Below are positions 35,601-50,200 of a DNA stretch of 64,000 bases, piece by piece. Every line of letters begins with the position of its first letter. Position 1 is the first letter of the stretch. Where the stretch lies: assembly GCA_023238725.1 (NCBI GenBank), contig CM041545.1, positions 15,212,501 to 15,276,500 on the forward strand, read 5' to 3'. A model generated the notes under the pieces. That model worked only from the letters and a program-made list of their open reading frames with translations. It was not told the DNA's origin and made no database searches. This stretch comes from Scortum barcoo. Its lineage: Eukaryota > Chordata > Actinopteri > Centrarchiformes > Terapontidae. The translations under genes and the position numbers were made by a program.

Positions 35601-36973
35601 GTCAACTAGTCTCAGAATACAAGGCTCTGTGCCACTGTTTTACTGCACTGTGGGATTTTAGCACTGCAACATGTCAATTAGTGCAATATGTCATTAAGCG
35701 CTTGTGATCTGCAGGCATGGACTGACTAGATTAGGCCTGGTGAGTGTCGACAGTTCAAGTGCAAATTACGCTTTAACATTATTGAGGCTGATATGGTAGT
35801 TCTTATGCGTTCATTTGACAGAATCATTAACGAAGATTTCATTTAAGCAGTTTACTGGCCGTCAGTAATGTTTAATTTACAGTAGCTGGAAAATTTCTGC
35901 TGCTAAGAAACATTGATCTGTTTGTCACATCTTGCCTGCCCAGGTTTATAATACCAGTAAACAGTTCACAGTTACTTTGCAGGCCTCGAGGACCATATCT
36001 GCAAGCTTTGTCCTGCAACTTTGTTCCTGTGATGTGAAGGTACAATATGCTCCTAAATAACAAATTCCATAAATGGGACAGCAGACACCCTCCACTTCAA
36101 ACACTCCTTTGAACTTTATTTTTTTTTTAATATCAGGAATAGGAGCAGATTTAACTGAAAATAGCTTGACTGGCTTTTCTCACTAAGGAGCAAATGGAAG
36201 AGCTTTTTTTTTTCTCCGCACTGCTGTTGTGTACCAGCGTAGCCGCACATGGCACACACATCGAGCCAAAACTGAGGGAGAGAGGCAAACAAGATATCAG
36301 CGGGGGTTGCTGTTTGTGAAGTTGTGTTTGCCGCAGCAGTTTTGTAATTATTCTAAATGCTTTTGTAGCATTGTTGAAGTCTAGTCTACATGTCTGTTTT
36401 TTTCGTCTCTGCTGCTCCTCTGTGCTGCCAACAGACTTTGTGTGGAGAGTTGATCTGACGGAGTGATGACTCCTCTGAGTCTGTTCAGCGCAGAAAGGAT
36501 GTTGTGTCTACTCGTCGCTCCAGCCTATTCTTCCCCACAAAGTACAAGTGGCGCAGCAGCCAAAGATAAATACTGTTCCTTCGAGAGAGGCTTTTGCTTT
36601 TTCTCATCTTTAGGTTTCATCAACAAAACAATAACAATACCAAAGTATTTTAAAAAAAAATATGTATATACAAAATATGAAATGACAAATTCAAATAAAA
36701 AAATCACATTTCTAAACCTCCCAGTTTGCCCAGTGAGGGGTTGATTTTACAGTGCACGCCACCAGTAACATCCACTGAATTCAAAATAAACACTCTTTTG
36801 TAATTGTTTGCGACTTTCAAAGGTTGGCCCACACATCAACAGTACACCCACAGAGATGTTTTCTCTTATTTTGGTTGATTATACCTCCTCTAAGGACCGT
36901 GTGGGCATGTGCAGCACGGACTGAACTTGATAAACCTATTTCAAGTGAAACATTTTGGCAAGTCACAGTTGGA

Positions 36974-37222
36974 AAAGCACAGGCGTAAATAATGAAATGA
37001 ATGATGGCTGAATTTCATCTCGGGTCCTGACGGCAGACAATTTGGCATAGCAGGAAAAACACTGGTGTGTTTAATAATAGTATATAATGACTGCGTTATG
37101 TTTGATTGAGCTGGTTCAAGGGTATGGTGCGTGCTGGCTCACTGGCGAGACTTACTGGGATACTTGAACCATTGTTAATAAAATTTGTGTCACCTGTGTT
37201 TTTCCTGCTATGACAAGTCAAA
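36974..37222 (+). repeat. Dispersed non-coding family, copy B
   Basis: Begins AGCACAGGCGTAAATAATGA with ATGAATGATGGCTGAATT. About 100 bases of extra sequence precede GTGCGTGCTGGCTCACTGG, and it ends TTTTTCCTGCTATGACAAGTC. The 5', middle and 3' blocks match copy C near 56505 in the same order and orientation. A second short GCATACTGGCTCACT lies at about 37245. Confidence 0.65.
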
Positions 37223-38953
37223 ATGTGAAAAAAAGGTCTGCTGTGCATACTGGCTCACTAAATGTGTTTCCATCCACCTGTTTTACAAGTGCATTTTCAA
37301 TTTGAGCTCAGTAGATGCTGGAAATTAAAAAAAATAAAGAAAAAAAAGTTAGTATCGCCTTTACCTCTCAACAAAAGCAATCGCAATGAGTACATGGGGT
37401 TGAAAATTTACAAATTTGAAGGTAAAGTCTGAAATTTAAGACAACGTGGGTTTGTTCATGGACAGAAAACACACAAGTGTTTAAGGAGTAATTGAAAATT
37501 AACAAAGGAGTCAGAACAAATCTTTTTTAAAGGAATGAATGCCTTTATTTACACATTAATCACCAAAGAATAGCATTTGTAATGGCAACTGGTAATTGAA
37601 AACAGCTAAATAATTTTCTCTAAAATGGCTAATATCTCTAATTTATGCATCCGTTTCCTAAGTATAGACCATAAAATGTAACACTGACCTTTAACTGATA
37701 ATAGGTGAGTCATTTACATAACAGCACTGTAATTACACAGAAATTGCCTCCCCGAGGCATACAAAAACTCACTCCAATATAATCTAGTAATGTAGAAGTA
37801 TGCTATATGTGGACATGTTGACAAATGAAAAATTAAAAAGTTCACATCACAAAAATGAGCTAAAAAAAAAAACAAGCATGTTTTTCTCACAGTAATGCAT
37901 CCTGAAACCACGGCACTGGCTCAGGATGGCTCGGACTTGATTAAAAATCGATCTGGAGGTAAATGGAGAGGAAAAACTGTAACATCTCAGTCAACATCTG
38001 AACCTTGTTGTCAGACTGCAACATGAGAGGTGACAGCACGAACCAATAAAAACACCCATTCTCGTCAATATCGAAATGTCCTTTCATTCGCAACCTGTCA
38101 AAGAGGGACACGTGTTCACGCCGTGTTGCTTGGCAGTCACATGTGGCGTGCAGGTGGAGAGCTGATGGGCCTATTTTGCAGTATTATTGTATTTATGTGG
38201 TTAGCCGCACCACATTATGACTTAATGATAAAAATAACACTAAACCAAATTCAAACAGAAGGGACCGCATCACATACACTTAGCACATCAGACTTCATCA
38301 GATAATATGACAGATGCGAAGCAGAAAAGAGCACAACAAACCGAGGCTCCACTGTGGCAAATTCATACGGTTACTTTTGCAGTTTTATGGTTTTCGACTG
38401 ATGCATATTTAAAAGTAATGGCCGAAATTGTCCTCCTGTGCAACACCAGTTGTTTGAATTGTTGGTATTTCCTCTTCAAACTGAGCTCAGCCCAAATTAA
38501 GAGAAAAACAGAACATTTCTCTGAACTACAATTATATGACAATGTTAGGATATTACTAATGTGGTTGACTGATGATCTGCTGGAAAAAGTTTGATGCCAA
38601 AATTAACTGTTGTGACTCATCAGTTATTTCCACATATTCATGGTCTGGTCATATCATCCACCCATTGTTTAAGAATCCTAATGTTAGTCCACTTTGGAAA
38701 GTACACTTTTATGAATGTTGCTCATCTCTCATCATGATCATCACCATTGTGTTTTGCCGTAACATTAAATATATGACATCTGTTTTCAATCCAACCATGT
38801 TTTTACACCATTTAAGGTTATGAACAGGTTACATAACTCTTTTTATATCACCACTGAAACAAAAATATCCATCTTATTTGGCTTTCTAGTAAAAAGGAGA
38901 AAATGGATGCCTCTTCTTTGATTTGTCCATTTTACATATGTATGCTAACTTTA

Positions 38954-39115
38954 CAGTGAGTTAGCTTAGCTTAGCTTAGCATAAACACACTGGACGCAGG
39001 AGGGAGCTAGCCTCACTCTGCCATTAGGTGAGGAAAGAAAATCACCTACAAACATGTCTAAAGCTCACGAATTGAAATTAATTCATTTATATCTTTTATA
39101 TTTAACGCAAAAGAC
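38954..39115 (+). repeat. Teleost interspersed repeat with TTAGC tandem
   Basis: GAGTTAGCTTAGCTTAGC(TTAGC)ATAAACAC, then GAGCTAGCCTCACTCTG and CACCTACAAACATGTCTAAAGCTCACGAATT. The order matches a repeat I recall as frequent in percomorph fish, also present inverted at 18208-18276. Confidence 0.5.
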
Positions 39116-40940
39116 AGCCTCTTACCTCTCTTTCCTTTGGTTGCCATGGCGACGACGAAAACTGCAGGACGACACCAAGGGAATGAAAACGTTTTGTGTT
39201 TACTCTTCGGATTTTAACTAAAAATTGACATAAATAAATGTGACACAAGGTGTTAATTAATGAGCTTTAGAGATGGCGTTTATTTTATTTAGTTATTTAT
39301 CTTTTTTTTTTATTTTAACCAAAAGTGTTAGCTAAAAGTAGCAGATATAAGAGTGGTATATGGAATAATGGTACCTCCCAAAATGTCATTACGTAATCTT
39401 GGAAAGTAAATCTCACAACAAGAGTTAAATAATAGTTTAATAATAATAATTATAGTCTGTCAAAGTTAACTTTAACAGCGACATCACCCTCAGACTGGAA
39501 GTGGAAGACAGATGTTTTTTTTTTATGTTTAAATAAAATAGAAAATCAAATGTAAATTATAGGAAAGAGCTTACACATGATCCTGATAGTCCCAAAAGAG
39601 GAAATATTATTAAATTCAGTGCTATAAAATCACAATATCAACAGACTGAGGTGTGATGTAAACGTATTAAATATTTTTAATAGTATCTGTGTCGATTATA
39701 TAAGTGGAGCAGTGATCAGGATTTACTGTGAAAAAGAGGAGAGAGGGGGGAAAAAATAAAAAGGAACATGTGGGAGGGGTGGCAAAGTCAATCTGCACCG
39801 CCCAGACTGCACAAAAAAAAAAAAAAAAAACTTTGGAAAGTCCTGACACCGTTAGTGAGCGCAGTCACATCCTCTCCTCTGGATTACTACAAAGATCTGC
39901 CACCTTCATCGAGGAAAAGCCACGCTGTCTGAAAAGTAAGCTGTTTGTTTGTGGTCCATAACTTCTGTCCTCTCTTTGTTTGTTTGTGTGCGCTTTGTTT
40001 CATTTTCCCTGACAGCCTTCAGGGCACTAACTTTTCCTCCACCGGTCCAGTTAATGTCTGTTTTCAATTGACTGAGCCCATGCTTGGGTCAGATAACTGC
40101 ACAAAGGGACTAATATTAGAAAAAAACAAGCAGTAAGATCAAAAAGTGGTTATAATATGTAATAGATTTTTACTTTTTACATCACTTTTTTGCCCTTATC
40201 ATAAGTTCATTAATGTACTTGCTTGTTTCACTCATTCAGCTTATTTAAGTCATCTCCAAAATTCACCAGTTTTCCTCATACAGTATGAAGTCCAGGGAAA
40301 TAATAAAATAACGTGACTATTTTTTTGGGTATGTTTTCATTGGAAGTGCACAAAGAGTTTACACAGGCTCTTCCTTTCCCTCTATATGAATCATATAACA
40401 AGAGCAGCCTCCTCCTTATCTGATCTGGGCATTGTGATATTATTTAAAGAAAGTGATGCAGTGCCGCTTCCTGAAACAGTGGGGCCAGAAGGTAGTGACC
40501 ACCAGATAACCCTTTGGGTTCAGACCCTCATTGTGCGCCAGGAAGACGGGCAGAAATATCGAAGGGGAGGGGAGGGGAAAATCCTGTCATCCCTCTGAAG
40601 GAATTTGAGACATTTGCCTCGCTGTCAGTCTCAAACAGGGTGTGTAAATGACCAATGGCCTTTGAGTTCTGGGTTATTTTGTTGTATGGAGCTTAACTTA
40701 ATGAAATATCTTATAAGAGGTAATCTGAACTTTTAATATCAATAGGAATCTTCAATACTCATGATCATACGTGTGGTTAATCAGCATCACAAAACATATT
40801 CGTGTTAACCTTTTTCACGACATGGGCTTGTATAACAGGAGATAGATTTGCATACAATAGTCGTTTTAACGCTGCTGCACGCCGAGAATGCGAGTGACCT
40901 GCCTGAGATCCACATCCTAATCAGCCATCACATCTCCTCA

Positions 40941-41166
40941 TTGATTGCTGGCTTCTTCTTCTTCTTCTTTTCTTTTTTTTCTTTTCTCCTCCTCCTCTGA
41001 CCTTAAAGGGTTTAACGACCTGAATTGTCCGCTCTTCCCGCTGCCACAGTCACTGCTGCTCTGCCACCAGACGAGGACACTTCAACCTCTGTGCCCGAGT
41101 GCCTTCACACCCCGGAGATCCAGACTCAGCTCCCACACCAGCACCTCAGACTTCGACTTAGCAGAG
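40941..41166 (+). promoter_or_regulatory. eng: eng 5' flank and leader
   Basis: A pyrimidine tract (TCTTCTTCTT..., about 40950-40998) precedes a GC-richer stretch up to the ATG at 41167. No TATA box is seen at a convincing distance. The start site is unknown. Confidence 0.45.
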
Positions 41167-41224
41167 ATGGAGGGTCACGTGGCGCGGTTTGCCCTGCTTC
41201 TGTGCGTCACTGTCGCAGCCTCTG
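41167..41224 (+). CDS. eng: eng coding exon 1 (signal peptide)
   Basis: Encodes 19 residues plus one base. A hydrophobic core FALLLCVTVAA follows a short polar start. The donor is GTAAGT. The joined codon G|CG gives Ala20. Confidence 0.85.
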
Positions 41225-44200
41225 GTAAGTCTGCCGGCTGATACTGAATGTTATTTTCTTCATTTTAGTGGATTTCATCCTGAAACGTGCATTTATTGAA
41301 AAAGTCAACAGGCCACAGCCCACTTGATTTAGTGGATTTTTTACTTTCTAGGGCTTAATCTTGTCTCTTTTCTGTGTTGTGAGATCATTTCATTCTTAAT
41401 ACAACAAAGATTATTTATATTCTGGTGATCTTTTACGTGCACTCCTAGTCAGGGTTTCACAACTGGCCTATAGAGGGAGGTTATGTGCAAAATAGTTGTC
41501 TTGAATGGTGGTTCATCCCTGCTGCAGCAGAACTATTATAAAGCATACAGTGTCTTAATAGATACAGGAGCTAGAAATGATAACACAACTTCAAAACTTG
41601 TGTAACTCCAAATGGCATTCACACTGTTGAACCATCAAGTCATCCTGAGAACTTCATTTGCTTGTGCCTGTTTTTGGGGTTTTAGCAATAAACCATATTT
41701 TACTGAGAGTCAGTCACAAGGTAAAAAGAGAAAATATGTGGGGCGCTAATCGATTTTGTGTAATCCTACTCTGTTGGCCCCCAACTGGCTGCCTGTGGCT
41801 GCTCATATCAAATTCAGACCTGTAATCCATACAAGGTGGCAAAGGGATCTGAAACCCTCCCTCAGCCCTCAGGCTAGGATCTAGCCTCACACTCTTACCA
41901 GTGCTCTGCTGCTTCGGGGTGTTTGGGTCTCGCTTCCCCCGCAGCAATCTGGCGTCTGCGGTGGCCGACGTGGCCCACATGGTTTTCAATTAATAAAACT
42001 ATGCTAAATAGCTATTTGATTATGATTCCCTTTTTGTGCAAATGCCTTCAACATTCAAAATCTATCTAATCTGATTTTGAAAGTATCAGTATCAAACGTG
42101 CAGTATGTTAGGCTGATAATCTGAGAGTATCTGACAGTTTTAGATGAACTACACCCACAATCAGAGAGTACTAACTTTTGTGTTGTATGAAAAACTATAT
42201 ACACTGTTAGAAGCATCCTTTTGATAGATGAGTTTGTATTTAAGTGCTATTTCCCTGAGACTCTGAAAACCATGAAAGAAAGCACAATGCGCCCTGCTGT
42301 TATGTAATAAAGCTTTAACATGAATTGTCAGCAAGATGAGCTTGTCTGCATTCATTTTTCAGCGCTGCACTTGAAGGTGAAACAAACTCTTTGGTGCCAA
42401 ATAACCTATTTGTGACTCTGTGTCTGTAAACATCGATCAGAAAAATAAACTGGCATTTCCAGCTTGCTTTTTTAAATAAGGCAAAACCGCCTTGGCAAGC
42501 ATACATCACCGTCAAGATAACGTGCCAGAAAAACAAGCTTTTCCTCTGAATCTGGCTTCAGCGCTGACCTACTGTATGACAAATCACAATATTGCCACAA
42601 GTGCTAAACACCCTCTCTGCAGGGGTGCTGGTGGCAGGGATACAGAGGTATTTTTTGGCCAACTGGCAGACTTTCGGAGAGTTGACCTCATGCAGTTTCC
42701 ACCGCAGGGGATCAGTCTCGCTGTCTGCTGGTGGAGTCTGTGAGGAACTGTTTAGCTCAGCCTTAATTGCCCCTGTGACACATAGGCCTGGTTAGGAGAT
42801 AATTTTTTTTTCTTGAAAGAGGTCCCAGAGATTTTCTTTTTTCTGTTCCCCTTATTTTTTGCATCTGCAGCAGTAAAATACCCAGAGGGAGCTGTGACAC
42901 CGTTCTCAGACAGTAGGGGAACTCTGACCCTGTGTACCGAATGCTGAAGCATTAATCAAAACATTGGCGTGACATATATGCGTTTCCCTGTCTCAGGCGC
43001 TGTTTATTCGTCATTACGTAGCATTGTGCAGCATTGTCATATGAATTTGTCATTTTCTCTCACATTGTCTCTTGGGCTTAGTTGAACAAATGACGCTGTG
43101 ACAAGCTGACGCGACCGGTGGACTCAAAGAATCACAACACAGAATCAAATTTGCACATCGCTCAACAGAACGGGGTGCTTCGAGATGCATGCACGGCGCC
43201 CATATATTCGCTGTGATTTGAGGTCACTTTTGTTTCGTGGCATCCTCGCTGGCCGCAAATCACTGTGAGAGCGGGCATGACGTGAAAGTTCCTCAAAAGA
43301 AGTAAACACAGAAAAAGTCAAAGTAAATCACAAATAGCCCGAAGCCTGCAGCAAATCCCAAGACGCCTTTGGACAGTTGCAGGCGAAGCTAGATTGTGTT
43401 TTACTCGAGCTGAGTTTTGCTTTAGCTTTATTGAAAGTTTTTCTATGTTTGACCCTCTGTCAGCTCTTTGATATCAAGCTTATTGCATTCTTTTGTGATG
43501 TCTACTGCACTCACAGTTAGAATAACCCAATAACTTCATGGCCAGATCTACTGCGTAGATATCTTAAATATATAATGTGATAAATACATAACCTTGCCAA
43601 GTGAACCGATGGAGTCTCGGAAGATGTCTAAGTTGAAGTCTGAAACTCATGAACTTACTTATTCACTTCATTTCCTGAAAGTGGTAACTTAATTCCCCCC
43701 CCCCCCAACTTCCCTCCTCCCCCGACCTGCGGTCTGTTATCATGCATTTATTCATTTTTGGACAGATGTAGTACGGTGGGGGAAGGGGCGTTATGCAGTT
43801 TTGACACTATCACGTTACTTTGCAATCATTTGTCAGTAATATAATATTCTCATACTCTCTACACTGTTGCTTAATTTCCCACTGGGTAAAATAGTTGAGT
43901 TGTGCTACGACCAACGGATGAAAATGTCAGTACTGTTGCAGCCTTTGTTACACTGTCTTCCGACCAATCCCGCAAAATCCATAGACTTTTGTTGATTGGA
44001 AATGTTAAAGTGAGTAAAGCTGTGGCAAAGCTGTTATAACCCCACCAGATTTGAGGTCTTAACTCCCAACACTCACTTCCTGCCATCCTATCTAAAACAG
44101 CAGGTAAAAGAAGGCACGACTCTTAATTTTACCCTGAAATTTGACAAACACAGATGAATTCTGACGTGCGATCCCATTTTTTTATCAGCCCTGGATTATT

Positions 44201-47200
44201 TATAAATCAACCCCAGCCTGCCTCCTGGAAAAGATCGTCCTTGCTTTCACCTTACATCTTGATTATTAAAATTCACGATATATATGATATACGACCCGTC
44301 GGGCCTCCTTTTCTTGTTTACAGCTCGTCCATAATCCTTAGACAGGCTCCCGTCAGGCTCTAATAAAACAGACAAACATCACACCAGTCTTAGTTTCACT
44401 AAACTACCTCCCTGTGAGGTTAATTGTGTTTCAATTTTGCTGTTTGTTTTGAAGGCCTTACATGCTGTAGCCTATGGGTTTACTCTGAGCTCCTGTGGTG
44501 CCATAATTTGTCGAAATCCCTTTAGTCATTTAACTGGGGTTAGTTGTTTGTGCCAAGATCATACAGGCGGCGATGCTTTTGCAATAGTGGAATTCATTTT
44601 CTGTCTCTCTCTCCTTCTCTCTGTGTTTGATCAGCAGAATCCCTCCTTTTTAATAACATGCGCTAAAGGCTTACGTTTTCTCACGGGCTTTTAACTGTAC
44701 TGTCTGTTTTCATTTATTTGTGCGCGCGCCACTCTTTTGTTAATCTTGTTTATTTCGGTCTTTCTACGGACTGTTACCAGGCGGTTGCAACTGCGTCCTT
44801 AAAAGGTGTTAAATGAGTGTATCCAATCTGGCGCCTGCCCTTATGGATCTGCCTCAGACAGGTGCACAGTTTACTCCTAGTTACATCTTTACATATCTTT
44901 GAATTGTTTACCGCCTCTATTTAGCATAGCTGGACGAAATATTAACAAAGAATAGTCCAAATTGAAGCCCATAATGCAACTTGAGAGTTTCTTTTATCAG
45001 ACTTTCTCCACCCATGTTTTACAATCTATACTCCCTCAGTTTCTAACGTAGGCTTTCTCTTATAGATTTGTAGTCTCCAAGTGCAAGCTGATGATGTCAC
45101 CGGCGTTATTTTCTCACACCGAACAAAGCTCCAACTGTATATTGTTGTATATGTCTGTAATAGCTGGCCAGTGTTCCTTTAAGGCTTTTAAATCATACAA
45201 TCCTGACATATTACTCTATGTATTTTTCACAGCTGGCATTGCTGGGCTGAAATTGAGGTTTCTCAGAGTCTGTCTGTCTGGCTGCTTATTACATAGGAGG
45301 CAGTTATAGAGCACCTCCACGGGAGAAGATTTCCTAATGTTTATTTCCAGACCACTTTCTAATGGCAAACACAATAACCGCTCCTACTTAAGCCGACTGT
45401 AGCAGTTGGACACATTAACAATTATCTATGCGTCTGACTGAAGTCTTTGTATTTAGCGATTTTATCCACTGTGTGCCCGGCATATCCTGGCAGGGAAGTA
45501 GTGTTGAATATGCCCCCTGCTGCAACAACTTTCCCAGTGGGAGCCAGGCATCATGATGTTAACTGCCAGACCTCCTGCTGCCTACCCCAGAGTCTCCCTC
45601 CACGGGCTGAAGGAAAAGCACAAAAGTGATTAGCAAGCTGCTGGAGAAAGGGGGGTGCTGGGGCAGGGGGAGCAGGGGGCTGTCTGAAGATGAATCTCAA
45701 AGAGGGAAAGAGAGCGAGACAGGCAGACAGACAGAGTGAGATAACAGAATTCATAAAGACCGATTCATGGAGACAGCGAGGGAGTGGGGGGTCAAATTTA
45801 TGTGACTGTCAAAGAGTAGATAAGTGGTTCAGACGCAAGATTTGGGGAATGAGAAGTAAATAGGGGATTAAGAAAACACAGAGATAGGAGAAAGGACAAG
45901 ACGGAGATAACGGCCGGGAGAAATAGAGACCCAGTTCTGTTATAAGTTAGAAAAAAAGTGAACATGAAAGACCGTGCGCAGTTAGACAAAGGAGAAAGAA
46001 AAATAATCAATGACAAAGGTTTCTCGGAAAGCATGCTGTTGGAGAATAAGCCAAAAGAAAAAAGGAAAAAAAAGAGAGAGAGAAAAAAAACGTCATGTTA
46101 AAAATGGCGTTGTGAGTCAAAACAGCCCACTTCCCCTGTTTTACTGTAGTGAGCCAGCTCAGCCTGCAGTCAGACTGGGTGGCAGGGAGACGCGACCACT
46201 TGTCGCTGCCTCAGACCGATTTCAATCTCCTCCAATGTTATGCCCCTCCCAAATAACAATCCATTTCTGACTGCCTTGCTTTTCCTCTGTTTGAATACAG
46301 AATGCGTTGCGGGAGAGCCTCACCATGTTCCTCTCCTCTGTTTGTTCCCACAAATTATTTTCACCAGCTAACCCTTGAGTGTTTTATCAAGATGGCTCTG
46401 ATATGCAATATATGGCTTTTTTTTTTCTTCAGTCACATGCATGGTATATGGTGCAAAGGGGGCATTTATTTCAATGCTGGATGTTCTCTTTTTTTGTTTT
46501 CGATTTGAAAATAAATCCAGGGATTTGTTAGTATTTGTTTTGAGTAATAAAAAGCTGATAAAAATAATGAATCCTGCATTCAGTAGTTTCAGCAATATTA
46601 TTTCTTTATTAATCAGAAGGACTCAGGCTAATCTGCAGCACACTCAGCAGCTCTTTTGTGTTATCTCTCCATTTTACTTTTCACTTTCTATTACCGGAAA
46701 CATATTTTAGGCCGTCCTTGCCACAGGAGGACCCTGCACCCTGTAAATTGTGTAAAACAGGGTGCTCATGCGGAAAAATATTTTAGTTTTTGGTGAAAAT
46801 CTGAATATGATAAACCTTTTATAATGTAAATAGCATCTGAGTTCCACCTCTGCGTTACATAACAGGCTCCCTTTTACTGTAAATGGCACTCCAGCAGTGC
46901 TCCGACAGTCAATGATTCTACATTTTATGTACCAAAAGAGTCTGCTGTGTATGAAGAGTTTGGTAATCTATAATGTTCGCCATCATAGATTTCAGATAAT
47001 GGCTCTTTGCCGTATCTTGTCTGAGATTCCCATGAACGGGTCTCGCTATGGTCTTGCCCAATACTTTTCATTATGCACTTGCATGAGCACTGAATGGCTC
47101 ATTAGTAGTGGGCGAGATAAACGCCTCGTCAGCATGGCGACCACTTGTGCTCATGTCAACATGCCTGCTGTCTGCGCAGATAAGGCATGGCATTATGTAC

Positions 47201-50200
47201 TCTTATCTCGAGGTCTGTCTGCCCGCGGTCAACCCTGGGGTCTACACAAACGCAGGAAATGTACCTGAATATTAGGACAGAATTTGGAGGGAATGTCTTG
47301 AAGTCAAAGGTGCTCAAGGGAAGGTGGAGGCGGCTATCAGGGCGGGCCTCTTAACTCTGACACATCGAGAGGGTATTTTTCATCATGTGTCCTTATTCCA
47401 ATAACACTTTCTTCACTTGTGAATTGTAATAGTATGCAGGGCAGAATCAGCTCCTTAATCTGTCCCTGGTAGAATAGCTATGAACAAAATGTTCTCAGCT
47501 AAAATACTTCATGTCACGTTTTTGCACAAACAAAGAGCCTTTGCTTTGAAGTTTTCTCTTGGTGTAATGGAAATTCCAACAAACCTTAAAACAGCATTTT
47601 AGAGAAAGATGGTGATATTTCTTTTTGCATTACATTCTTGGAATTGTTACATAAGAAGACATACTATCCCTCTGCAAAGACATACAGGGATTTCTACAGT
47701 GGCCAGAGCTGTGCAACATTCAGTCTGCAGTTGAGTGTTGTATAATAGCAGAGCCTCTTGATTCAAGCACTGGGTGGGTAGTTTTCCTGTTGATTCAGGT
47801 GCCACACCGGTCAATCTGTATTTAGAGAGCTGAAATCTCTCTCTGATGTCTGACTTTGTGTATGTGTGTGTGTGTGTGTCTGTGCAGTATGCCTGCATGT
47901 TTGATGTGATGAGAGAGTCCTCGGTGGATTTGGACATTGGATTTTTCATTTGCTCGTATTTCTGTGATATGTCAGAAAGCAGAAGATGTGACTCAAAGAA
48001 AAAAGCCCTGAGACATCTGACAGATTATTTTAATCTGCTCATATACTGTAACTACAACAAATCCAACAGTCAAACCCGGGATACTTAATAATCTTTTCAC
48101 AGACGCTGGAGGGAACAAAGTTACACTTGCCAAAAAACTCTCCCTAGCCCAGACACTTCCATTAGTTAAATAGTAAAAATGAAATCATAAACTTGACGCC
48201 ATCTCGGTCTCTCTGTGAGATAATTCAAAAGCGTTTATGTTCTTAGGGGCCCAGTTTTTTGTGGCCATATAAATTTAAATGTCTCTTCATACATATAACT
48301 GTAGTCTCTGAACCACAGAGAAGATACACTTTTTGTGTTTCTCAGCTAATAATAAAAAATAGGCTTCTTTTTTTCTAATGTAAGCAAACTTTAGCAGCAT
48401 CAGAAAACAAAATGTAGTTAAAACATCTGTCAGTCGATTTGGTAGCTGAAGGCTTCCGTGATCCCGCGTTTTGCACTTTGGTGGTTCATCAACTCTTTCA
48501 CTCACGCTTGGATCGTGGATTGTATCTTTGACTTTACCCACCTTAAAAATGCGAACAAACAACGGGGCCCTTCATTAGTATGTCGCCCTCGTATCGGAAA
48601 GCATTAATATTTACTGGCAAAAATCAGTCAAGAAAAACGAGCTAATCTCTGTTGGTTCTGTGCGAAGCATATGTTGTGCAAAGCTACATTAATCTTGAAT
48701 GATTGGGAGCAACCACTGTGCAATGAATCTCTAACACTTCAATCTGCTTTGCTTGCTCGCAGTTAGCATGAAACTTGCTAAATTAGTCTGTCTATCCACC
48801 AATTAACACTCAGATGATTAATTGTGTTTTGCTAGTGCTCTGTCAGTGTATTTGGGGGGGAAAAAAACTAAACCACATAAGTAAATTGAGAAGACGTACT
48901 ATACCCAGTAACTGTGTCTGGAATATAACAAATCGCCTGAAAGTATGTGAGCATCAAAAAAAAAAAAAAAAAAAAAGAAAGAAAATGATGGTATATTTTT
49001 TCACGCCTGCAGCTGCTTCAGGATTTCAAAGAAGCAAAATCCATGCGCTTAAATTCATCTGCATCAAAGAATATGGAATGACTAATTACAAGCAGCAGAC
49101 GGGGCATAAAGTGAGTGAGGGAACAATGGAGGAAGTGAGCCATAGTCCCTCCATACGCCACCGTTGGACTTGTTGTTCCGCTGGCTCCCGACAACGATGA
49201 GCCGACGGACGAATGGCTCCCAGAGGTGTAAACAGAGCGAGTGTGAAGACAGGCTGTCTCCAGACCCGCTATCACATCCTCAGTTCCTCTCCAGCAAACA
49301 CTGGATGTGGGGACTTGGCACACAGGCGCACACATGAAAAGTCTTCAGCTAATAAACTGACAAGACTAATCAGCATTTTTTATTTTTTTTTTATACAATT
49401 TCAGGACTTCAGGAGAGGGAGGTGAGATGGTCAGGAAGCTTGTGTGTTGTATGGAATGTGTAATGTGTAGTATGCAGGGGTGAGAGGCCAGGGGACAGTG
49501 CAGGCCCCTGCAGAGCACTGATAAGAGCTTGTTTACCTTCCTGTGGATGGTCAGGCCTCAATCTGCAGTTGCGGAAACGCCGGGACAATAGGTGTGTGTG
49601 TATTTGTGCATGTGTGTGTGTGTGTGTACGTGGAGTTGAGAGAGAGACTTGGGCCAGCCTTGAAGCTCCCCTTTCCCCCTCTCAGACTAACTCTGATAGG
49701 ACTGCTGACCCCTCCCTCCCCCTTCCCCATCATGACTCCGTCGCCCGACCCTGGACACAAACAGTTTACTCTGCCCCGAGGGACCGAGGGAGACAGTTGG
49801 TCTTGTCGTTGTCTGCTGTCAGGGTTTCCCCTCCTGTTTTTTTTTTTTCCTCCCCCTTACTTTCTGTCTTTCTTTCAATCTCAAAACCCTGAACCGTAGC
49901 TTCAGATTCTACTAGGCAAGTAGCTGATGCACTTTTCCACAGTGACTCACAATGAGGGAAGGCATGAAAGACAGGGCATGAAATCAAGCCTGCCTGCTTG
50001 CTCGCCCGAGATGAGTGAAAAAGGCAGCTAGTTATTGGGCGGCAGGTACTCAATCCCTTGAATCTAAATTGGCATTTAGTTAAGGTTTGATAGAAATGTA
50101 AAATTCAAGGGCTCACCGCTGCTTGTCAGTACTCTGCAATGCCGGCACAGCACAGATGCTCTCAAAGTTGAGGTAGCAGTGTCAGAGACGGGCAGGCGGC

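Larger units (their letters stand above)
32666..40940. other. Intergenic region between ak1 and eng (8.3 kb)
   Basis: No gene was recognised on either strand. It contains A-rich runs (about 35289-35319, 39811-39829), copy B of the dispersed family (about 36974-37222), a teleost repeat copy at 38954-39115, and an X-box-like motif at 39140-39153. Open frames such as 34911-35280 and 38030-38594 lack domains and plausible splice partners. It is probably regulatory or neutral spacer. Confidence 0.7.

Noticed and set aside
49543..49899. 118- and 107-codon frames in eng intron 1
   Set aside because: Built on GT and T runs. Low complexity, no family similarity.
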